IMG/VR virus record: IMGVR_UViG_3300045973_000104 | Coordinates: 1-21,464 of that record | Length of the DNA stretch: 21,464 nucleotides | Reading direction: 5' to 3' (one strand) | DNA from: a virus | Shown here: positions 1-6,318 of the stretch, one piece after another | Position numbering within the stretch: the stretch's first letter is position 1 | How the letters are laid out: every line of letters starts with the position of its first letter | Position numbers and translations under genes: made by a program | Notes under the pieces: model-generated | Told to the model about the DNA's origin: nothing | Database searches by the model: none | The model's input: the letters and a program-made list of their open reading frames with translations, nothing else

Positions 1-1
1 G

Positions 2-928
2 TTGACCGAGACTTCTGACATTCTTTACGACACTCCAGATTATCAGTTTGAGAGCAATCCTACTTTTAACGTAGTCGGCCAGTCCGATCACAATCTTGGA
101 TTTGTGCAGGGCGAGTGGTTTCGGACATCGGTAGACAAGTTTTCTCCAGACGGAAACTCACTGATCGCTGACATTTTGGATTTCATCGACGAGATCAACT
201 ACTCGTTGTCTCAGTCGAGTCAGGCTGTCGGGTACGGGCAAGAGCCACAGTTGACTGTCTCTGGAATGGACGTTGATGAGATCGATAAACTGATCAAATC
301 AAGCTCGAAGGCATGGAATTTAGGACGCCAGGGCAAGGCTGAGTTCGTTGAAACCAATCTCGAAGGTGTGAAGGTCGCAAACGAGCTTCGCGACAAGATC
401 CGTCTTGGCATCCAGGACGTTGCAAGGCTTCTGCTACTTGATCCTGAGAAGATGGTTGGACACGCGCAATCTGGCGAGGCGATGAAGGTTCTTCATGGTC
501 CGATGATTGAGCTGATCGGTGAGATTCGTCCACTTGTGGAAGACGCGCTGATCGAACTCGTGACGAAGATTGCGATCACAGTTCTCAAGGTGAATGCAGA
601 AGGTCAGCAGACTGACATCATGATCCCAGAAGGCTGGCAGCCACAGTCGTTGGATGTGGTCGCTCATTGGCCACAGATCTTTCCGATGACCTTGGATGAC
701 CTTCTCAAGAAGTCACAGGTCGCGATTGGTCTTGCCGCTGCTAGGATTATGTCTGAGGAGTGGGCGACTGGTTTCATGGCTCAAGACGTTGGAGTTGAAG
801 ACGTTCAAGAGGAGCTTGATAAGCTCGCTGCACAGCCAGTGATGAGTCCGTTCGGACCAGTGAGCAGTGAAGGTGGCGGATTAGCGCCAGTACCAGGATT
901 TGAGCAAGGAGCACAAAGTGGCAAATAA
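2..928 (+). CDS. Portal protein, C-terminal part (5' end outside window)
   Basis: Probable portal protein, the dodecameric ring at the capsid vertex through which DNA is packaged and ejected. The frame is open from the first bases, and the TTG at position 2 is unlikely to be the true start: about 308 residues are present, while portals usually have 450-600. Portal-like traits are the long helical region around residues 125-180 (GEAMKVLHGPMIELIGEIRP), the WPQIFPMTLDD segment followed by an alanine-rich helix ending near MSEEWA, and a flexible Gly/Pro/Ser-rich C-terminus. The position just before a MuF-type minor head protein and scaffold supports the call. The last 11 bases overlap the next gene. 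The family is recognised from motif pattern and gene order, not from a search. Confidence 0.75.
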   Translation: MTETSDILYDTPDYQFESNPTFNVVGQSDHNLGFVQGEWFRTSVDKFSPDGNSLIADILDFIDEINYSLSQSSQAVGYGQEPQLTVSGMDVDEIDKLIKSSSKAWNLGRQGKAEFVETNLEGVKVANELRDKIRLGIQDVARLLLLDPEKMVGHAQSGEAMKVLHGPMIELIGEIRPLVEDALIELVTKIAITVLKVNAEGQQTDIMIPEGWQPQSLDVVAHWPQIFPMTLDDLLKKSQVAIGLAAARIMSEEWATGFMAQDVGVEDVQEELDKLAAQPVMSPFGPVSSEGGGLAPVPGFEQGAQSGK

Positions 929-1604
929 AGGCGAAGGCAGTCGTGGTGGGCATATCATCGGACACACGAAGTCTGGTGCTCCGATCTATGGAAGTGCTGC
1001 AGATCACGCTGCGAAGATCAAAGGTGGCAAGAAGTTCAAGAGCTACGAAGTAGAGCCTGAGAAAGATCCAGACCATCGCGGGTACCTTCAACAGAAGCCT
1101 ACCAAAAACGACTCAGGTAAGATTTATGACAGGCCACCGCTCAGCACTGAAGAGCTGAAGAAATTCGGTAAGGCAGTCTCAGGCAATAGCGCAAAGAAGA
1201 ATGCCGGGTCAGCAGCTCTCGTTGGTGCTGGATTAGCTACGTCTGCAGTCGCTGGAAAGCTTGCTGCGAATCATGTTCACGAGGCTGCGCACACTCATAA
1301 CGCGCTCAGGAACGTCGAAGCGATTATCGGGCAAGGCAAAGCGATCGACCTGCGCGCGCTCGAGTCAAAGCTATCTCACAGGGCATTCAAGATCCGGAGC
1401 CTTGGCGGAGCTGTTGCTGCATCTCTGGTGGCTACTGGAGTTTACAAAGCTGGTGGCGACGAGACATCCAAAGGCAAGAAGGCTGCAGAGGCGGCAGGTG
1501 CTGCGGTGGCGACATTTGCACTTAATGGATTGTACTCGAGAGCATTGGGAGCTGGCAGAGCGCAAGCGGTTGCTTACGCCATCAAGAGATTTAAAAGAAA
1601 ATGA
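918..1604 (+). CDS. Unknown protein with N-terminal GHTKSG motif, between portal and MuF gene
   Basis: No function recognised. I place the start at GTG 918 because AAGGAG (906-911) lies 6 bases before it; a TTG at 900 is in frame but lacks such a site. The 228-residue product opens with a glycine-rich basic segment containing GHIIGHTKSGAPIYG, a motif I associate with scattered phage and mobile-element proteins of unknown role. The first 100 residues are lysine-rich and polar. The second half is alanine/glycine-rich, with hydrophobic stretches near GSAALVGAGLATSAVAG, GGAVAASLVATGVY and AAGAAVATFALNG that could be membrane-active or packed helices. The C-terminus is basic (AIKRFKRK). It ends in an ATGA overlap with the MuF gene, so it is translated with head genes and may be a minor internal capsid or ejected protein; that role is inference. 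Confidence 0.7.
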   Translation: MANKGEGSRGGHIIGHTKSGAPIYGSAADHAAKIKGGKKFKSYEVEPEKDPDHRGYLQQKPTKNDSGKIYDRPPLSTEELKKFGKAVSGNSAKKNAGSAALVGAGLATSAVAGKLAANHVHEAAHTHNALRNVEAIIGQGKAIDLRALESKLSHRAFKIRSLGGAVAASLVATGVYKAGGDETSKGKKAAEAAGAAVATFALNGLYSRALGAGRAQAVAYAIKRFKRK

Positions 1605-2467
1605 GCCAGGAGTTCTTCGATTCTCTTGATGTTGATGGGATCGTCGAAGACCACGCAACGGCTGTCGTAGGACTTCAAGAAGATCAGGCAAAGAAGATCG
1701 TCAAAGCGTACAGCGAGATCAGGCAGGATCTGCAGGATCGATTGCTTCATGCACGTTTTGATTCGTTCACTGCGCAGAGACTGAGATCAGTTTTGGCTCA
1801 GATCGACGCTGCGATTGATGCTACAAATAAGAGTTTGCACACTACGATTGGAGTTGGAGCAGATCACGCGACCAGGCTGAGCTTGAATCAGTTGGTAGCG
1901 GAGCTTCACAGGTTTGATCGGAAGTTCACTGGAGCGGTCAGGCCAATCAATCTAAATGTGGCTCATGCAGCGATTGAGACAAAAGATTTTTTGATGAACC
2001 ATTATCAGAAGAGTTTGTCGCACTACTCGAGTCAGACCAAGGTGAATGTTGCCAGGGCTTTGTCGCAAGCCGCGCTCCAAGAGCTTCCATACTCTGAAGT
2101 AGTTTCAAAGGTAGGACAGTTTTTTGAAGGGCAAGAGTGGGAAATCCATAGAATTGCTCGTACCGAATTGCATCACATTTATAGTGTGGGCAAGCTTCAG
2201 GGCATGAAGGAACTAAAGAAAGAAGTTGTTCCTGACTTAATGAAGGGCTTATTCCACCCGATGGATAGTCGGACTGGGAAGGACTCGATTGAGCTTTCGA
2301 TACTGAATCCGATTTTGCCATTGAATGAACCTTTCGAGCAAAATTATACGCCGATTCTAAAGAATGGCAAAAGAGGCAAGACTCAGCACTATGAGTTTAT
2401 GACTCCACCAAATAGACCAAATGATCGCGCAATATTGATCCCAGTTCGGGATCAATGGCTAAAATAA
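1601..2467 (+). CDS. MuF/SPP1 gp7-type minor head morphogenesis protein
   Basis: Minor capsid protein of the Mu gpF / SPP1 gp7 type, usually bound to the portal inside the prohead. The C-terminal half carries the family pattern: a helix with IHRIARTELHHIYSVGKLQG around residues 183-202, then HPMDSRTGKDS (the usual D-x-R-T element), and finally PPNRPNDRAILIPVR, matching the common PPxHPnCRC end but with the cysteines replaced. The N-terminal half is helical. The start ATG 1601 overlaps the previous stop as ATGA, implying translational coupling. The length of 288 aa is normal for a stand-alone MuF protein without a toxin domain. The last 71 bases overlap an opposite-strand gene, and a 9-bp hairpin lies within the overlap. 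Confidence 0.8.
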   Translation: MSQEFFDSLDVDGIVEDHATAVVGLQEDQAKKIVKAYSEIRQDLQDRLLHARFDSFTAQRLRSVLAQIDAAIDATNKSLHTTIGVGADHATRLSLNQLVAELHRFDRKFTGAVRPINLNVAHAAIETKDFLMNHYQKSLSHYSSQTKVNVARALSQAALQELPYSEVVSKVGQFFEGQEWEIHRIARTELHHIYSVGKLQGMKELKKEVVPDLMKGLFHPMDSRTGKDSIELSILNPILPLNEPFEQNYTPILKNGKRGKTQHYEFMTPPNRPNDRAILIPVRDQWLK

Positions 2468-2588
2468 GATTGAGTGCAGAGGCTAGCATTTTAGTGAGTG
2501 CTAGCTGATCTTTGCGCGCGATATCACGATCTTTCCGAAGTTTTTTGATGGTGGCGAGCAGTTTCTTTTCGCGTTCTTTAGGGGTCAT
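2397..2588 (-). CDS. Small coiled-coil protein of the opposite-strand cassette
   Basis: A 63-residue protein of unknown function. ATG at 2588 (complement) is preceded by AGGAG (complement of 2596-2600) at 7-base spacing, which argues for a real gene; a longer GTG start at 2615 has no such site. The sequence begins MTPKEREKKLLATIKKLRKD and is highly charged with heptad-like leucines, so a coiled coil is likely for residues 4-40. The remainder is more hydrophobic (LASALNLILAIDPELGSIL) and could form a second helix or an interface. It is the second gene after the zinc-ribbon gene, 23 bases downstream of it, and runs into the 3' end of the MuF gene from the other side. Cargo or regulator function is unknown. 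Confidence 0.6.
   Translation of the reverse strand: MTPKEREKKLLATIKKLRKDRDIARKDQLALTKMLASALNLILAIDPELGSILRDHLVYLVES
2434..2456. repeat. Perfect 9-bp inverted repeat in overlapping gene ends
   Basis: ATTGATCCC, a 5-base loop AGTTC, then GGGATCAAT. It sits in the last codons of the MuF gene and also inside the 3' part of the opposite-strand coiled-coil gene. No T-run follows on either strand, so it is not a typical intrinsic terminator, but a stem this perfect in a convergent overlap could still slow or stop transcription or protect mRNA 3' ends. Confidence 0.6.
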
Positions 2589-2611
2589 TTTAATTCTCCT
2601 GGTATGCAGTC

Positions 2612-2812
2612 TCACGACACAGCTAACTTAGCCAATCGAGTCGAGTGGCAATATATGCACCTTCTAGTGATCGTGACACGCTCTATGACGGCTTGCGTGT
2701 TCGTCATTAAAAACGTGGAGTCCTGCTCGACGTATGTCATGACATCGCAGTCACATACGTGACAGAAAAACTCTTTCGAAATATCGATATTGGCGTCTTG
2801 TGGGATTGGCAT
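2612..2812 (-). CDS. Small zinc-ribbon-like protein of the opposite-strand cassette
   Basis: A 66-residue protein with two CxxC knuckles: C17-H-V-C20 and C52-I-Y-C55, with further C22, H18 and H56 nearby. The 31-residue spacing between the pairs fits a zinc ribbon with a beta-hairpin between the knuckles. ATG at 2812 is used; no clear Shine-Dalgarno is visible, only a T/A-rich leader. It is transcribed against the surrounding head genes, first in a two-gene unit. Small phage zinc ribbons can act as transcription or translation regulators or as inhibitors of host factors; which applies here is not visible. It resembles no family I can name with confidence. Confidence 0.6.
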   Translation of the reverse strand: MPIPQDANIDISKEFFCHVCDCDVMTYVEQDSTFLMTNTQAVIERVTITRRCIYCHSTRLAKLAVS

Positions 2813-2818
2813 AAAGAC

Positions 2819-2848
2819 ACTGTTCTAACAATGTTCAACAGTAGTCAA
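2819..2848 (-). promoter_or_regulatory. Operator-like dyad with possible -35 box upstream of the zinc-ribbon gene
   Basis: ACTGTT (2819-2824) and AACAGT (2837-2842) form a perfect 6-bp dyad with 12 bases between. The same stretch carries a direct repeat TGTTC. On the complement, TTGACT (2848-2843) is a good -35 match directly beside the dyad. The best -10 candidate, TAGAAC, has a short 15-base spacer, so the promoter itself is weak as read. The dyad lies 7 bases before the ATG, where a repressor would block transcription of the two-gene unit. Confidence 0.4.
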
Positions 2849-2890
2849 TAAAATAAATCACCTATTACCTGACTAATAAAATACAACAAT

Positions 2891-2919
2891 TTGACTTCGA
2901 TGCCTAAGTCGTCCAAAAT
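2891..2919 (+). promoter_or_regulatory. Sigma70-type promoter candidate for the capsid genes
   Basis: TTGACT (2891-2896, 5 of 6 consensus), a 17-base spacer, then CAAAAT (2914-2919, 4 of 6). The start point would be near 2926, giving a leader of about 55 bases before the scaffold ATG at 2981. It lies in an A/T-rich gap between divergent genes. The alternative reading of the TTG at 2891 as a start codon has no ribosome binding site. Confidence 0.45.
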
Positions 2920-2947
2920 GAAAATCACGTTACCAACACCTCACAAC

Positions 2948-2964
2948 CCTGGACTGAATCCAGG
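2948..2964 (+). promoter_or_regulatory. Leader hairpin before the scaffold gene
   Basis: CCTGGA, loop CTGAA, TCCAGG: a 6-bp perfect stem ending 3 bases before the Shine-Dalgarno AAAGGA (2968-2973) of the scaffold gene. It would lie within the predicted capsid-unit leader and may stabilise the mRNA or affect ribosome access. Confidence 0.4.
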
Positions 2965-2980
2965 TCGAAAGGACAGTTAC

Positions 2981-3667
2981 ATGACAGTCGCAGAATTGAA
3001 GGCAGCACTTGATCTCGCTATGGCTGAAGCCGCAGCAAAACCAGATGACGCCGATCTAAAGTCAAAAGTCGAAGCCGCAAAGGTTGCGCTGGCCGCAGCC
3101 GAAGCAGCACAGGTTGATCCTGAAGTTGCAACAGCAGACGAGAAGACTAAAAAGTACATCGAATCACTCCGAAAGGAGAACGCGAAGTACAGGACGCAAG
3201 CGAAAGAAGCAGCGTCTAAACTAAGCAGTGTCGAAAAGGCGATCGGAGCTGTCGGAGATGAAACCCCGGAAGCAAAGGCTGCTCGAGTAGCACAAGAAAA
3301 CGAAACCATCGCATTCGACAACGCGGTTTTATCAAACGCTGTAGAACACGGTGTTTCAAAAGAGAGCATTAAATATTTCAAATATCTAATCGCGGAAGCG
3401 GCTGGATCTTTGGGAGAAGGTGAAGAGTTGGCTGAAGATAAGATTGCAGAAATTGCGAAAGAAGTGAAAGCTAAGAGCGTGAAACCTGCAGCAACTACTA
3501 CAGTCACGAGCCAAGCAACTGCACCAGCAGGGCAAGCTACTTCTGGGATGACTCCAGAACAGTTTGTAAACCTTGGATTCAACGACAAATGCAAACTCTA
3601 TGAAACTCAGCCTGACCTCTACGCATCTTTGATGAAGCAAGCCACTGCGAAGCGACTTCTCAAATAA
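2981..3667 (+). CDS. Capsid scaffolding protein
   Basis: Internal scaffold that guides assembly of the major capsid protein into a prohead and then leaves. The start is set at ATG 2981 because AAAGGA (2968-2973) lies 7 bases upstream; TTG 2891 and ATG 2900 are in frame but have no binding site and coincide with a promoter-like sequence. The 228-residue product is almost wholly helical and charged: an Ala/Lys/Glu-rich N-terminal half, a heptad stretch around YIESLRKENAKYRTQAKEAA, an Ala/Thr/Pro linker near residues 170-190, and a C-terminal motif MTPEQFVNLGFNDKCKLYE followed by basic residues, as in the capsid-binding tail of scaffolds. It directly precedes the major capsid gene, the usual order. 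Confidence 0.85.
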   Translation: MTVAELKAALDLAMAEAAAKPDDADLKSKVEAAKVALAAAEAAQVDPEVATADEKTKKYIESLRKENAKYRTQAKEAASKLSSVEKAIGAVGDETPEAKAARVAQENETIAFDNAVLSNAVEHGVSKESIKYFKYLIAEAAGSLGEGEELAEDKIAEIAKEVKAKSVKPAATTTVTSQATAPAGQATSGMTPEQFVNLGFNDKCKLYETQPDLYASLMKQATAKRLLK

Positions 3668-3676
3668 GAGGGATCT

Positions 3677-4561
3677 ATGTCAGCAACAACTTCAGGTGAT
3701 TTTAATTTTACGCCGAAGGTTTGGAAAGACCATATCATGGCCTATTTCCGCCGTCGGCTCGTGGCCGGTGCTTTTGCTCTTCAGGACGACACACTGAAGT
3801 CTGAGCCAGGTACGGTCGTCAACTTCCCATACTTCAAGAAAATCGGCGATGCCGAAGAACCTCTTGAAGACGTTGGCTTGCTCGTTGACAAACTTTCTGA
3901 CGACGCTTTCAGCGTGACTGTCAAGGAAGTGTCGAAGGCTGTCGGCGTGAAGAAAAAGGCGTTCAAAACGTCCGCTGCTCGTTCCGAAGAAATCATCTCG
4001 GAAGTGCAACGCCAAATCGGTCGCGTCATGGCAGAAAAAGTCGACAAAGACTTGATCGCTGAATTCTCTGGTGCTGGCAACTTCACTGTTGGCTACACTG
4101 GTGCAACTTCGGCTGACAAGATGACTATCGCTAACCTCAACGTTGGACGTATCACTGCGTTCGGCGATTTGTTCGGCGATGCAAAGGTTTGCTTCATGCA
4201 CTCCCTCGCATTCTTGTCCTTGATGAACGGTTCGACTGCTGGCTTCTTGCAAGCTAACGCACTCGATCCAATGTGGATGGTTGAAGGTTTCCAAGGCCGT
4301 TTGCTCGGCATGGCAATCGTCGTGACTGATAGCCTCGGAACTGGCGCTCTCGGCGACGCTTCCACTGGTTATAAGGCATTCATCCACAAAGACAGCGCGT
4401 ATGGATTCATGATCAAGCAGGAAATGGAAGTCGAAAGCGACTACGATATCCTTCATCGTGAATGGGTATTTACTGGCGACGAGTGGTACGGCGTGAAATC
4501 CTTCCATGCGAAGGTTTCTGCTTCGGACCTCAAAACTGCTCAGTTGATCACTGGCGTCTAA
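3677..4561 (+). CDS. Major capsid protein (HK97-fold type)
   Basis: The main shell subunit. Its 294 residues, its place just after the scaffold and its strong binding site (GAGGGA, ATG 3677) fit a highly expressed coat protein. Visible traits are an N-terminal amphipathic segment (FTPKVWKDHIMAYFRRRL), GTVVNFPYFKKIGDAEEPLE, a long central helix with SEEIISEVQRQIGRVMAEKV, and a late segment with KDSAYGFMIKQEMEVESDYD, patterns seen in coat proteins of scaffold-dependent phages. There is no N-terminal delta domain, in line with a separate scaffold. All nine arginines I count use CGN codons, unlike downstream tail genes that also use AGA/AGG, which suggests selection for high translation. Exact family assignment is from pattern memory. 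Confidence 0.85.
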   Translation: MSATTSGDFNFTPKVWKDHIMAYFRRRLVAGAFALQDDTLKSEPGTVVNFPYFKKIGDAEEPLEDVGLLVDKLSDDAFSVTVKEVSKAVGVKKKAFKTSAARSEEIISEVQRQIGRVMAEKVDKDLIAEFSGAGNFTVGYTGATSADKMTIANLNVGRITAFGDLFGDAKVCFMHSLAFLSLMNGSTAGFLQANALDPMWMVEGFQGRLLGMAIVVTDSLGTGALGDASTGYKAFIHKDSAYGFMIKQEMEVESDYDILHREWVFTGDEWYGVKSFHAKVSASDLKTAQLITGV

Positions 4562-4588
4562 TTTTTAGATCAAAAGGAGACTAAGAAA

Positions 4589-4996
4589 ATGGCAATGAAT
4601 AACGAACTCCTTCCTCAAGTATTGCACTTGCAGGTTGGAACACAGGCAGCGAGCATTTCGCTTCCTGGAATGAAAGTCCTGAGAGACACAATTGTAAAAC
4701 GTGTTTCTCTCATCAACCAAGTTGGCCTTGCTGCTGACGACACGAACTATTTGCAAGTTCAGCTCGTCAACATCGTTGGCGACGTGGTTTTGGCAGAAGT
4801 TAGCTCCAAGCTGACTGGTGGCGAAGGTTCTCTCGTGGCAAATGCGCCACTTGATGACACTGCTACTGCTGCTTTGCTCGCTGCTGGCACTCCGCTGGAT
4901 CTTCCAGCCGGAACTGTCTGCTACGTCAAGGTAATCAAGAACGGAACAGGCGCACCAACGCTTGCTCAGCTTGAACTCGAGATGTACTCGAAATAA
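4589..4996 (+). CDS. Probable capsid decoration or head-associated protein
   Basis: A 135-residue, mostly beta-strand protein with an AAGGAG site 10 bases before ATG 4589. Alternating hydrophobic strands (LQVQLVNIVGDVVLAEVSS, GTVCYVKVIKNG) and a short polar N-terminus suggest a compact beta-sandwich. It follows the major capsid gene and is the last gene before a strong terminator, so it belongs to the high-level capsid unit; this position is typical for a decoration or cement protein present in many copies. No sequence motif proves that role. A head-fibre or minor shell protein would be the alternative. Confidence 0.55.
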   Translation: MAMNNELLPQVLHLQVGTQAASISLPGMKVLRDTIVKRVSLINQVGLAADDTNYLQVQLVNIVGDVVLAEVSSKLTGGEGSLVANAPLDDTATAALLAAGTPLDLPAGTVCYVKVIKNGTGAPTLAQLELEMYSK

Positions 4997-5002
4997 AGAA
5001 TT

Positions 5003-5051
5003 CGGGGAGAGATTGGGTTGCTGAAAAGCCCTCGTCTCTCCCCGTTTTTTT
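5003..5051 (+). terminator. Strong intrinsic terminator ending the capsid unit
   Basis: CGGGGAGAGA (5003-5012) pairs perfectly with TCTCTCCCCG (5035-5044), a GC-rich 10-bp stem, followed at once by seven T residues (5045-5051). The 22-base loop can pair further through GGG and CCC. It starts 7 bases after the stop codon of the decoration gene and should separate capsid expression from the connector and tail genes. Confidence 0.92.
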
Positions 5052-5070
5052 AAGTTACAAAGGAATCGTT

Positions 5071-5247
5071 ATGGGAATCATGGCACGTAGAAGGCTCGCA
5101 CTTCGCAAACAGCAAGAAGCGAACGGCACAGCAAAGCCTGTCGAAAAGAAAGTTCCTAATCCTGAGAAGCCAAAACCTACTCAGGCACCAAAGAAGCGCA
5201 CTAAAGAAATGGTTCCCGCCTCACTACTCAACAGGAGTGACGACTAA
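5071..5247 (+). CDS. 58-aa basic Lys/Pro-rich protein
   Basis: A short gene starting at ATG 5071 with AAAGGA (5059-5064) at 6-base spacing; its stop TAA shares a base with the next ATG (TAATG at 5245-5249), strong support that it is translated. The product begins MGIMARRRLALRKQQE and continues with many Lys and Pro residues (KKVPNPEKPKPTQAPKKR), so it is basic and probably unstructured apart from an N-terminal helix. It could bind DNA or the acidic surface of the portal/connector, or only serve translational coupling. It begins 19 bases after the terminator. Function unknown. Confidence 0.75.
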   Translation: MGIMARRRLALRKQQEANGTAKPVEKKVPNPEKPKPTQAPKKRTKEMVPASLLNRSDD

Positions 5248-5603
5248 TGGCTTTCACCACTCAACAGATGCAGGATATTATTTACTATCTGGGGTGGCCA
5301 GGTAAGACCATTCTTCCTGATTCTACGCATTACAATTCGGTCATTTACTCTCGTTTAGTCAGTCTGATTCCTGAGATTGAGTCGCAAGCTACTGCGCTCG
5401 TCACAAGGATCAAGGACATCGACAAAGTTCTGATCGCGTCGATCGCGCGCGCGTCTACTCTCGAGGTAGGCGACATCAAGATCAATCAACGTGAGCGAGA
5501 AGAGCTTCGCGCTGAACGTAAAAAGGTTCTCGTAGAGCTTTCTGACCTTTTGGATATCGATGTCATGAAGTCTAGCAACACCAGCATTTCGATGGTGTCA
5601 TGA
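5247..5603 (+). CDS. Probable head-tail connector (adaptor) protein
   Basis: 118 residues, mostly helical. It begins MAFTTQQMQDIIYYLGWP, followed by three predicted helices rich in Ile, Arg and Glu (ALVTRIKDIDKVLIASIARA; REREELRAERKKVLVELSDL). Small helical proteins encoded right after the capsid genes usually form the adaptor ring under the portal (the gp15/gp6 role in SPP1/HK97). The start overlaps the previous stop (TAATG) and the end overlaps the next start (ATGA), so translation is coupled on both sides. The assignment rests on size, helix content and position. Confidence 0.6.
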   Translation: MAFTTQQMQDIIYYLGWPGKTILPDSTHYNSVIYSRLVSLIPEIESQATALVTRIKDIDKVLIASIARASTLEVGDIKINQREREELRAERKKVLVELSDLLDIDVMKSSNTSISMVS

Positions 5604-6040
5604 GCACGAAAAATCCTCTCATCGATAGCTTACTTCCAGCTCTGGATGGAATCTTAGGTGTCAGGGATTCAGTCGGAGCTGTTCTTCGCACAGTTTCGAT
5701 CCTCACTCGCACATGGCAGGGCGGCAATCATCCAGGAGAAGGAACTCCTTTGGATACGGTTGTCCAGATGCTCCCGACTCCATTCTTGAAAGATTACTCT
5801 CACAATTTGCGCCTAGTCGAAGGCGGAATGGTTCGCCAAGGCGACATCATGATTCGCAATATTTCAAAGCACAAGTACCCGACTGAGGATCTTGTGGATT
5901 GCAAGACTCCATCAAAGAGCATAGAAAAATTTTACCTGATTGATGATCGGCTCTATACTGTAATCAGCGTAAAAGAAGACTATGTGACATGGGATGTCCA
6001 GGTTAGAAAATACTCAAACCAGAAACGATACGGAGCGTAA
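5600..6040 (+). CDS. Probable head completion/stopper protein
   Basis: 146 residues, beginning with an ATGA overlap. An N-terminal helical segment (NPLIDSLLPALDGILGVRD) precedes a beta-rich body with RTWQGGNHPGEGT, a PTPFLKDYSHNLRLVEGG stretch and GDIMIRNISKHKYPTEDL. This pattern (variable Gly-rich loop, then strands measuring a value that ends in a predicted beta-barrel) recalls head closure or stopper proteins that plug the connector after packaging. It sits between the adaptor candidate and an HK97-gp10-like gene, the usual slot. No catalytic motif is visible. Confidence 0.55.
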   Translation: MSTKNPLIDSLLPALDGILGVRDSVGAVLRTVSILTRTWQGGNHPGEGTPLDTVVQMLPTPFLKDYSHNLRLVEGGMVRQGDIMIRNISKHKYPTEDLVDCKTPSKSIEKFYLIDDRLYTVISVKEDYVTWDVQVRKYSNQKRYGA

Positions 6041-6042
6041 TT

Positions 6043-6318
6043 ATGGCAAGTGAAATGGGAAAATCGAAATTGATGGGCGCAATGGCTGCACGTTCTCCAG
6101 AAGGCGTAGCACCAATGGCTGGCGATATGGGCGGAGCATCGAAAGGTTTTGAAATGAAGCCAGGTTCCAAGGGCCGTAGTTCTGGACCTTGCTTGCCATT
6201 GTCAACTGGTGCTCCAGAAGGCCATTCTTTGCTCCCATCGGTTGAATCCGAAGCTGGCGAAGATGAAGGCGCGATTGAAGAGCCAGGCGAAGGTTTTGAA
6301 GACAAGCCAGTAGCCTAA
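6043..6318 (+). CDS. 91-aa disordered, low-complexity protein
   Basis: Function not recognised. ATG 6043 has GGAG 7 bases upstream, and the stop shares a base with the next ATG (TAATG), so it is very likely translated. The sequence is Gly/Met/Ser/Pro-rich at the start (MGKSKLMGAMAARSPEG, APMAGDMGGASKGFEM), has one Cys (GRSSGPCLPLS), and ends in an acidic tail (EAGEDEGAIEEPGEGFEDK). There is little hydrophobic core, so it is probably unfolded alone. Its place among connector genes suggests a small structural or assembly partner. Confidence 0.65.
   Translation: MASEMGKSKLMGAMAARSPEGVAPMAGDMGGASKGFEMKPGSKGRSSGPCLPLSTGAPEGHSLLPSVESEAGEDEGAIEEPGEGFEDKPVA

Noticed and set aside
900-917. TTG 900 start for the GHTKSG protein
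   Set aside because: The Shine-Dalgarno AAGGAG lies after this TTG and is well placed for GTG 918.
2891-2980. N-terminal extension of the scaffold from TTG 2891 or ATG 2900
   Set aside because: No ribosome binding site, composition unlike the rest of the protein, and the bases fit a promoter and leader hairpin better; ATG 2981 has AAAGGA.
2977-3594. 205-codon complement frame across the scaffold gene
   Set aside because: Ser/Ala/Phe-rich mirror of an Ala/Lys/Glu-rich helical gene; no start signal.
3692-4507. 271-codon complement frame across the major capsid gene
   Set aside because: Full overlap with a clear capsid gene, His/Phe/Ser-rich nonsense-like sequence and no binding site; a shadow frame.
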